Shown one piece after another: positions 1 through 7,100 of a DNA stretch of 47,081 bases. Location of the stretch: IMG/VR virus record IMGVR_UViG_3300044716_000390, positions 1 through 47,081 of that record; one strand, 5' to 3'. The DNA comes from a virus. Within the stretch, counting starts at the first letter, position 1, and the number at the start of each line of letters is the position of its first letter. The notes beneath the pieces were generated by a model, which saw nothing but the letters and a program-made list of their open reading frames with translations, had not been told where the DNA came from and did no database searches. The translations under genes were made by a program, and so were the position numbers.

Positions 1-37
1 AGTACCGACCCAGTACCGACCCAGTACCGACCCAGTA
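1..37. repeat. Terminal direct repeat, left copy (11-bp iterons)
   Basis: The first 37 bases are identical to the last 37 (47045-47081). The segment is three copies of the 11-bp unit AGTACCGACCC plus AGTA. An exact end overlap is what a circular or circularly permuted genome gives when an assembler opens it; a genuine short terminal repeat is the alternative. The 11-bp period, about one helical turn, is also typical of iterons at an origin or of packaging sites. Confidence 0.95.
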
Positions 38-38
38 A

Positions 39-62
39 CTCTAGCCGTTCTCTAGCCGTTCT
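39..62. repeat. Second 11-bp tandem repeat beside the terminal iterons
   Basis: The unit CTCTAGCCGTT occurs twice in tandem (39-49 and 50-60) and starts a third copy (CT). It follows the AGTACCGACCC array directly and has the same 11-bp period, so across the circle junction the two arrays form one roughly 60-bp iteron-like block. A protein-binding role at an origin or packaging site is inferred. Confidence 0.8.
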
Positions 63-456
63 TACAAAACCCCTGCACGATACACACGGCAAGCGTAGTG
101 TGCAAAAGGGTCGGGGGAAGATCAGGTCGCTGGGATTTCGGAACGAGGCGTGAAGCCTTCTGCGTCCGTGTTTCCCCCCTCATTGCCTCCCCCGATTTAT
201 GCGTCCGCTTTGTGACGTTTAACGGCCACTCCACGAAGCAGGGGTTCACCGAAGATTACCCCGAAGTTTTCACCGAAGGAATAACTGCTGGCGGCTGTTT
301 CCAGCCCTACTGGTATCCCAGCCATCGGATATTTCCAATGCAACCAGCAATGATTCCGATTGAGTTATCAAGGATTCCTTGACAACTGGCAAGAAAAATT
401 TTTCAACGCGACAAACCTCTTTACAGAACCTCAAAGATGGGGGAGGTGTATGCTCA
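63..456. other. Left intergenic region without convincing gene
   Basis: About 390 bases precede the first credible gene. Reading frames exist on both strands (GTG at 98 to 382 forward; 249 to 52 reverse), but their products are Cys/Arg-rich, resemble no family I know, and have no ribosome-binding site. The region holds a 12-bp direct repeat (247-282). With the right-end AT-rich stretch it forms a continuous non-coding segment of about 800 bp on the circle, a natural place for an origin, a packaging site and a late promoter. Confidence 0.5.
247..282. repeat. 12-bp direct repeat, three copies of CMCCGAAG
   Basis: CACCGAAG at 247, CCCCGAAG at 259 and CACCGAAG at 271 are spaced exactly 12 bp apart, with variable AT-rich bases between them. 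This is iteron-like. Because 12 is a multiple of three, the alternative is a repeated tetrapeptide in the GTG-started frame of 98-382, which I consider unlikely to be a gene. Confidence 0.7.
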
Positions 457-1143
457 ATGACAGTTGATATTTTTATACGTTCCTACAGGGATGACTTTAA
501 GTGGCTGAACCATTGCTTGAAGTCGTGCTATCAGAGGGCTAGGGGGTTTGGAAAGATCCACATTGTTATTCCGCACCAAGATTTTGAATTGATGCCCAGC
601 ATCGCTGGCGAAGAGGTTCACCTTGTTACAGACTCCTGCAATGGATACTTGGCCCAACAGATTACCAAGCTTCATGCCGATGAGTATTGCCATGCCGATT
701 ACATTCTCCATGTGGATTCGGACTGCATTTGGACGCAAGATGTGGAGCCGTCCATGTTCTTCAGCAACGGGAAGCCTATTATTTTGCGCGAGGATGGCGT
801 AGAATCGCCTTGGAAGGACATATCCGCAGTCTCGTTAGGGTGGAGGGATGAATACGAGTATATGAGGCGTTTACCGATTATCTACCCCCGTCATCTTTAC
901 GCTCCATTCCGTGCTTGGATGGAGGCACAGCATGGGATGAGCATTGATACATGGATTGCCAGCCAGCCAGAGAACAGGTTTAGCGAGTTCAACACCTTTG
1001 GGCAATGGCTATATCGCTTCCATCCAGATGAATTTGAGTGGAAACACCCCTCTGAAGTTCCTGCATATGCTAGGCAATTTTGGAGTTGGGGAGGGATAAC
1101 ACCAGAAATCCAAGGAGAAATTGACAACATCCTTGCTAGTTAA
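457..1143 (+). CDS. Glycosyltransferase-like protein (DUF6492-like)
   Basis: A 228-residue protein that opens with a beta strand typical of GT-A glycosyltransferases (MTVDIFIRSY) and carries a DxD-type motif, HVDSDCIW, near residue 95, where such enzymes bind metal and nucleotide sugar. The later FSEFNTFGQWL stretch resembles the acceptor-side motif of DUF6492-type proteins. I chose the ATG at 457 because GGGGGAGGTG lies just upstream; an in-frame TTG at 379 would add 26 unlikely residues. It stands first in the rightward virion-gene block. A role in glycosylating virion proteins or host surface sugars is inferred; donor and acceptor are unknown. Confidence 0.7.
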   Translation: MTVDIFIRSYRDDFKWLNHCLKSCYQRARGFGKIHIVIPHQDFELMPSIAGEEVHLVTDSCNGYLAQQITKLHADEYCHADYILHVDSDCIWTQDVEPSMFFSNGKPIILREDGVESPWKDISAVSLGWRDEYEYMRRLPIIYPRHLYAPFRAWMEAQHGMSIDTWIASQPENRFSEFNTFGQWLYRFHPDEFEWKHPSEVPAYARQFWSWGGITPEIQGEIDNILAS

Positions 1144-1170
1144 TGCCGCTGGAATTATTTCAAGTGAAGC

Positions 1171-1455
1171 ATGGCAAGGAAACGCAAACAAACTCCAGTT
1201 ACGGAGCCTCCGTTAAGCGAAAAAGAACTATCAGAAAGGTGGATTCTTCAGATACGGAACCTTACTGCGGAATTCTTTGACCATGCTATTATTTTGGTAA
1301 GTAGGGAAATCGAAGGGGAGACTGTGTTGTTAAACTGCAAAATTGGAAATGACTTTGCAATCAAGGGAATGATGAGTGTGTTTATGAACGAGTTTATGAA
1401 CGACCAGTTGGAGGATGTAATAGACTCCGAAGATGACGACGAGGACAATGAGTAA
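1171..1455 (+). CDS. Small protein with acidic C-terminus
   Basis: 94 residues, family not recognised. The N-terminus is basic (MARKRKQ), the middle has hydrophobic strands (FFDHAIILVSREIEGETVLLNC), and the C-terminus is strongly acidic (DSEDDDEDNE). It lies 27 bp after the glycosyltransferase gene and before virion genes. The charge polarity suggests a binding or assembly partner, but nothing in it fixes a function. Confidence 0.65.
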   Translation: MARKRKQTPVTEPPLSEKELSERWILQIRNLTAEFFDHAIILVSREIEGETVLLNCKIGNDFAIKGMMSVFMNEFMNDQLEDVIDSEDDDEDNE

Positions 1456-1507
1456 TAGAAGAAAGTTCATTGACTTTTATCGTGCTGGCAAGTTAGTGAT
1501 AACTTAA
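1448..1507 (+). CDS. Possible 19-residue peptide (MSNRRKFIDFYRAGKLVIT)
   Basis: An ATG at 1448 overlaps the end of the preceding gene by 8 bases and opens a 19-codon frame that stops 2 bases before the next start at 1510, so it fills the gap exactly. The product is amphipathic and basic. It could be a genuine mini-gene, a coupling device that carries ribosomes to the next gene, or chance. Confidence 0.3.
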   Translation: MSNRRKFIDFYRAGKLVIT

Positions 1508-1509
1508 TT

Positions 1510-2223
1510 ATGCCCTCCCTTACGTTTTCACAGGCGAAAACCCTGCTTGCTCCGTTTGTTACTTCACAAGGGGCTACTGATCCAGTTGTTGCAGACGCTA
1601 TTAACTTTGTGAATGAGAGGTTTATTTCTTCTGGTCAATGGAAGGGAAACCGATTTATTAAGTCGTTTGCCGTCAGTCAAGCCGTTGATGGCACTTACTA
1701 TTTCGATACCGTCCCCGGCGTGGAAAGCGTGTTAAAGGTAATGGCGATTGATCCTACCCAAGACGCAGGGCAGATCGTTGATATACAATCTGATTGGTAT
1801 CCATTTAATGATGGCGGCATTGGATATATGCCAGCAAATTATGCTGGTGACACACAGATCATTAGGATGGGGCCATCCCCTGCATCTGCCCTTCCAAGTG
1901 GAGCCACTTCTGACACTCAACGCTATCGCGTGGTTGGGCAAGTTCCCGAAAACAGAACCATGTATTGTATTGTTAGAAGGGGGTATGTTCCTCTTGTAAA
2001 TAGCTCCGATCTTCTCGTCCCATCTAATCGCAATGCATACCGTTATGGCGTACAGGCATATAACTATGATAATGCGAATGAACTAGAGAGGGCTAGTGCT
2101 TATTGGAGCCTTGCTTATCAATGCCTTAACGATGAAACCATTGCCTTCCAAGAGGGAGAGCAAGCGCAGGTTGACATTCAGACAAAGGCATTTGCTCCTA
2201 GCGGAATTAAAAATTTAATCTAA
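1510..2223 (+). CDS. Putative head-tail adaptor/connector-type virion protein
   Basis: 237 residues. The helical N-terminus (FSQAKTLLAPFVTSQGATD, then VADAINFVNERFISSGQWKG) resembles the opening of adaptor/tail-tubular proteins that bind under the portal, in which a pair of helices precedes a beta-rich domain; here strands such as GTYYFDTVPGVESVLKVMAID follow. The C-terminus returns to helices rich in Ala, Glu and Gln. It lies among rightward virion genes. The adaptor role is inferred from this layout rather than from a diagnostic motif; another minor virion protein is possible. There is no clear Shine-Dalgarno sequence before ATG 1510. Confidence 0.5.
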   Translation: MPSLTFSQAKTLLAPFVTSQGATDPVVADAINFVNERFISSGQWKGNRFIKSFAVSQAVDGTYYFDTVPGVESVLKVMAIDPTQDAGQIVDIQSDWYPFNDGGIGYMPANYAGDTQIIRMGPSPASALPSGATSDTQRYRVVGQVPENRTMYCIVRRGYVPLVNSSDLLVPSNRNAYRYGVQAYNYDNANELERASAYWSLAYQCLNDETIAFQEGEQAQVDIQTKAFAPSGIKNLI

Positions 2224-2227
2224 AAAT

Positions 2228-3022
2228 ATGGATAATCCATTTTCAAATGCTCTTGCTTCAATAACTGGGGCACCGAATGTTAAACTTGATAACCCTTGGC
2301 AAATGCCATTACAACAGCCTGATTATTTAGCCCCGGCAATGGGTGTTTCTGAACAAGCGTTTCAAGGAGCAAAAAATGCGGCTCAAGAAGGAAAAAATGC
2401 ATCAGAGGGTATGTTTAATGCAACCAATGCTCTTGAAAATCTGTTTAATGGAGAAGGAATGGCATTTGAATTTAAGCCAGCGGTATCCAAGCAGGTTCAA
2501 GCATATGAGTCTGGATCAATTGAATCCGAAACTCCGTATCTGTCTGGTAGGCAACAAACAATTGCCCGTGGCGGCAGACTTGGGGCTAGAGCCGCCGCGA
2601 AACAATGGGAAGAAGAAAACCCCGGACAGACCGCCCCGCTTTCAATTTCAGATCCAGAGGAGCTTCAGCGAATAATAAATAGGTATAATGCACCAAATAG
2701 TGGAGCGGCAAAAGGCACTCAACCAATGAGTGGAGCAGGAAGGGGCGGTGGAGGGGGACGGGGCGGCGGCGGCCAAATTTCACCAATGGAGGCAGAATTG
2801 TATTACCAAGATTATTTCAAAAAGACTCTTGCAAAAGATCCATTTGGGTCTAAGGGTGCAAATCCACGATCCGTTGTTGAAGAATTCTTGATTAAAAATA
2901 GAGAGAAAGAGCAAGCTAATCTTTATAATGAATACAAAAAGGAACTTGATTCCTTAACTAGTGGAAGGGGAACCGCTGGAACTTGGGAGCCTAGAATGGC
3001 TAACACAGGAATTAACTTTTAA
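2228..3022 (+). CDS. Putative internal virion protein, Gly-rich linker
   Basis: 264 residues, family not recognised. The N-terminal half is Ala/Asn/Gln-rich and probably helical (EQAFQGAKNAAQEGKNASEG). Near residues 170-185 there is a run dominated by Gly and Arg that looks like a flexible linker, followed by a charged helical C-terminus. With the two genes after it, it forms a set of polar, Ala/Gln-rich proteins of the kind ejected with the DNA by short-tailed phages; that role is inferred from position and composition. Its ATG follows the previous stop by 4 bases with no Shine-Dalgarno sequence. Confidence 0.5.
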   Translation: MDNPFSNALASITGAPNVKLDNPWQMPLQQPDYLAPAMGVSEQAFQGAKNAAQEGKNASEGMFNATNALENLFNGEGMAFEFKPAVSKQVQAYESGSIESETPYLSGRQQTIARGGRLGARAAAKQWEEENPGQTAPLSISDPEELQRIINRYNAPNSGAAKGTQPMSGAGRGGGGGRGGGGQISPMEAELYYQDYFKKTLAKDPFGSKGANPRSVVEEFLIKNREKEQANLYNEYKKELDSLTSGRGTAGTWEPRMANTGINF

Positions 3023-3034
3023 GTAAATTTTATT

Positions 3035-4186
3035 ATGGAAGAAGAAGACGAAATTTCAATCTCCACGGCACAAGGGCCGAATCAATATGCCCAAGGGCTA
3101 GATGTGATGGCATCTTTAAGGAACGCAAAAAGCGAGGATGAAATTAGATCAATCCTTTCACAAAGAGGAGGTGGCGTACCAAGTCAATTAACCGCCTCGC
3201 AAGCAAGAGCCATGTCGGAAGCACGACAGCAACAAGGGCTTGCAGTAAGGCAATCTTTGCAAATGCAAAGGCAAAGGCAAAATGAATTTGCTAATAATTT
3301 GAGGATTCAAAATGCAGAGCTTGAAAGAAAAAAATTCCTTCTTAACCTTCAGCAACAACAAAATGTGCTGAAAAAGGAAGTTTCTGCGGCAAACGCAATG
3401 AATCAAGTATTGAGACTTGACCCTCAAGACATTCAGTTTACGCAAAAACTTCAAAGGCTTAAAATGACAAACCCTGATGTGATTGATGTGTTGTCTGACA
3501 GGGTTCATGGAAACGAGTTTTATAAGACGCACATTGCCCCTCTTGAGGAGCAGAATTCAAACATAATGAAGTCATTAAAGGACAGGCTTGTTAATAGCGG
3601 GATTAATATGTCTCCAGAAGAATTTGTTGTGAAGTCTGGATCTTTGAATGAAGATGGAACCGCAAACTGGGAATCGCTTGAAACTGTTATTGCTCCCATT
3701 CAGCAACAGCACCTTGCCAACTTGAAGGCGGCTGAGGAGGCGGCATTGCAACGAACAATGGAACGTAACAAGCAAATCATTTCTGGTGGAGCGGAATCAG
3801 TTACAGGGAAGGTTGGCGAAACTCCGACTGTTACATATAGGGCACCAGACAAAGTGATGACCGCAGAAGAGATGGCTGGGAGGGCTAGGGAATTTGACCC
3901 AACTGGCACGAGACTTGGTGTTGCTGGAGTTACATCAAAAGGAGAACCAGTCATTAAAATGGGAGCAGAGGATGAAAAAGTCATCCCATTGAAGGAGGCT
4001 TTCCCAAGTCAATTCAGCGATGGAGCAAGGGCTGGCGTTGAATTCCCCGGTCAAGCTGGTGGCACGGCGGCGTTTATGGACGCCGCAACTCCAACTGAAC
4101 AAACTCCATCTTCCTTGCCCGCAGTAAAAGAAGAGGTTACAACAGAAGAACAACCAGCCAGAAAACCGCTGGGTGAAATCTTCTAA
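3035..4186 (+). CDS. Gln-rich coiled-coil protein, putative internal virion protein
   Basis: 383 residues. Residues about 55-140 are extremely rich in Gln, Arg and Leu in heptad-like spacing (for example SEARQQQGLAVRQSLQMQRQ), so a long coiled coil is likely. The C-terminal third is Ala/Gly/Thr/Pro-rich and looks disordered. Gln is encoded mostly by CAA, which matches the phage tRNA-Gln(UUG) at 40633. It lies 2 bp upstream of the giant virion protein gene. An ejection/internal core role is inferred; no enzymatic motif is visible. Confidence 0.5.
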   Translation: MEEEDEISISTAQGPNQYAQGLDVMASLRNAKSEDEIRSILSQRGGGVPSQLTASQARAMSEARQQQGLAVRQSLQMQRQRQNEFANNLRIQNAELERKKFLLNLQQQQNVLKKEVSAANAMNQVLRLDPQDIQFTQKLQRLKMTNPDVIDVLSDRVHGNEFYKTHIAPLEEQNSNIMKSLKDRLVNSGINMSPEEFVVKSGSLNEDGTANWESLETVIAPIQQQHLANLKAAEEAALQRTMERNKQIISGGAESVTGKVGETPTVTYRAPDKVMTAEEMAGRAREFDPTGTRLGVAGVTSKGEPVIKMGAEDEKVIPLKEAFPSQFSDGARAGVEFPGQAGGTAAFMDAATPTEQTPSSLPAVKEEVTTEEQPARKPLGEIF

Positions 4187-4188
4187 CA

Positions 4189-7100
4189 ATGGCATTTTCT
4201 GAACAATCTCTTGCTGAAGCAAGGCAACAAGGATATAGCGATGATGAAATTTTCAATCATATCGCTACATCCGATGAGCGTTTTAGCGTTGCAAAGGAAC
4301 AAGGGTATTCTCTTGATGACATTGCCACGCATTTCAAACAAAAAGAAGGAGGTGTTAATTATGAAGATGCAACCAGCGAAAGTGGTCAAGGGCCACTCGA
4401 CAATCGCAATGAACAAGCCGTCAGCGGCGAAGTCCAAGCAGGATCAACTGAAGGGGTACAAGCCGACAGTATGTTGCCAGCCGAAGACCAAAGCCAGTTT
4501 CGGGGCGATGACCAAGCCCGTGTAACAACGGGTATTCCGCAAGGAGGTGAGTTAATTGAAAGACAAACGCAAGATGCCCAAGGAGGAATCCAAGGGGAAG
4601 AAGAAGGGCAAGGGCTACGAGGCCAAATCCCTACGGGGAACGAAGCGCAAGTAATTTCCCCCCAACAAGCGGCTATGAAAGCCGCCCCATTCGGAGCAGA
4701 GGGCGTTCAACCCACCCCTGCTAAAGAAAAAGGCATTATTGATTATACTGGAGAAGCGTTTAAGTCTGCGTATAAGGGACTTGGAACGATGGCTTCCGAA
4801 CTTCAGCAATTTGGATGGGATCTTTCAAAGCGAGTAAATCCGATTGTAACAATCGCAAAGGATGCTGAAGCTGTATTTGGTCAGAATCCTTTCTCAGAGA
4901 AAATTAAAAAGAGTATCGTTGAAAGGGGAGACCAGTATTTTCAAGACCTTGTTGCTGGTAGCAAACTGACTCCAGAAGAGGCGCAAAGCCCCCTTAATCA
5001 ATTCATGTTCGGAGCAGGTCACATGATTGGTGATGTGGCATTAGCGATAGCCACAGGAGGCGGGAGCGCAGAAACAAGGGCATTGCAGTCTGCCGCTGAT
5101 CTTCCAATCTGGAAGGCTATAACGACCAAATCAGTTGACGGGATCAAATCGTTTGCCGCTCCATCATTGCTTGCCGCCAATACAACTATTGACGAAGAAA
5201 GGCAATCTGGCAAAACGGATACGGAAGCACTTGCCGCTGGAATGAAGCGATTGGTCGAAATGGAGGCAGGGGCCGCATTGCCAATGCAGGTTAGCTCTGG
5301 ACTTGATAATGTGTTTTTGAGGGGTGCTAGTCGTATCCTTCAATCCACTCCGCTTGCCGTGGCGCAAGGAGAACTTGCTACTGCCGCTGGCAATATGATG
5401 GCAAGCGAGGCAGATAGGAGGCCAACCATTTCCGAAAACATCGTTGCTGGAAATTTTGAAGAGGCGGCTAAAGATTTAGCGCAAGTTGCTCCTATGGGAA
5501 TCATGGGTGTGGCTGGTGGCAGGACAAAGCAAATTAAAGAAGCTGGACTCCCTGCTACAGCCGCCGCCCTTGAAGCCACGGCAAGAGCAGAAAATGCGAT
5601 GACTTCCACGGACTTAAACAATGCCGCCTCTGCAAGATTAAATCAACTTGAAGAAATTATTACTGGTCGAAAAATTGTTGGAATGGATGCCAATGGAAGG
5701 CCAATATATGAGCAAGATGCTGTTGACCTACTAGAGGCTGACAAAGCAAAAGAAGAATACGAATTCTTAAAATCAAATCCAACCACAGAGCAATTAGCTA
5801 AAAGGTATGGTGTAACAATTCGTGATGAAGCAATTGCTACCGACTCCGCTCTGGAAGCCACGGCAAAAGGAGGAATTGATGCCGCCCCTGCTGAGTTGCC
5901 GAAGGAGCCAGTTGTTCCAGAAAAAGAACCAACTACTACTGAAGAACCAAAGGGAAAGTGGTATGCATCTGATGAGCTAAAGCAATGGGATGAAGAAAAA
6001 ACACGGCTTTATGATGCATGGCAATCTTTGCCCATGGGAAGCGAAGAAAGAACACAAGCTAGAGAAAAATATCGTAATCATACAGACTTAGCAAATAAAC
6101 CAAAGGGTCAAATAGTTGATTTAGACAATCCTCAAATAGCCTATGAAAATAGTGCTGGAGATACACAATCTACATCTGGAGATAATGTTAAATCAGCAAG
6201 ATATACTGGCAAGCAAGGAACAAGCACTCGCGGACTTCCAACCGAAGAAGTGGAATTTGCAGATGGAACAAGGGGATGGGTAGAAGTTGGTGTTCAACCA
6301 GAGCCAATTCTGCAATTGCTTGAAGAAAACACAAAAAAGAAACCATCCCAAACACCCCCTTTAGCACCAAAGGAGACGGCTCCATCTTTGCCAAAAGAGG
6401 AAGCCCAACCTCCTGTATCGGTTGCTGGAGAAGCCCCTGTTGTAGAACCAACCGCTGAATTACAACCTATAGAAAAACTTTCTCCATCTTCTAGAACTGG
6501 TTCTTTTATTTCAAAGTCACTTACATCTCAAGGAGTAGAGAAAGATGTTGCAGACCATTTTGCGGCATTGGTAGAAGAGAAGCACACAGGGAAAAAGCCA
6601 GAAGATGTTAGGGCTGATGCTTTGCGTGAGTTTGAAGAAGTCGGAGGAAAACTTCCTAGTGGTTCTGAAAAAGAATCAGAAGATGCTTTATATTGGGCTT
6701 TATCATATCCAGAAGAATCTCCAGAGGCTCATGCGGGATATGCAGAGCAAGCAAAAATCAATAATGCACAGCGCATTCAAACAATCAATGATTCTAATAA
6801 AAAGATTTTAGAAACCAAACCAGCAGAAGCCCCCGCCGAAGCACAACCAACCAAACCAAGTGAAGCAAAAATCGAAAAAACAAGTGGGATACCTGCTATC
6901 GAAGGGAAGCCCGTTGAGCCAGAAACAGTAGTCAAAGTTGAAGAGGGAGTTGCACCAAGGGAAGGTGAAGGTGAAGCGGGGCAAGTAGCTCCTCCTGCCG
7001 CTGAAGCGGTGAAGGAAGAAGTAGCCGCTCCATCCGCACCACAAGCAGAGCCTACATTCCTCCAAAAAGCTGAATCATGGGCAGACTCCGTGATTAAAGA

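Noticed and set aside
98-382. GTG-started 94-aa frame in the left leader
   Set aside because: Cys/Arg-rich composition, no Shine-Dalgarno, no family pattern; repeats inside it are better explained as DNA iterons.
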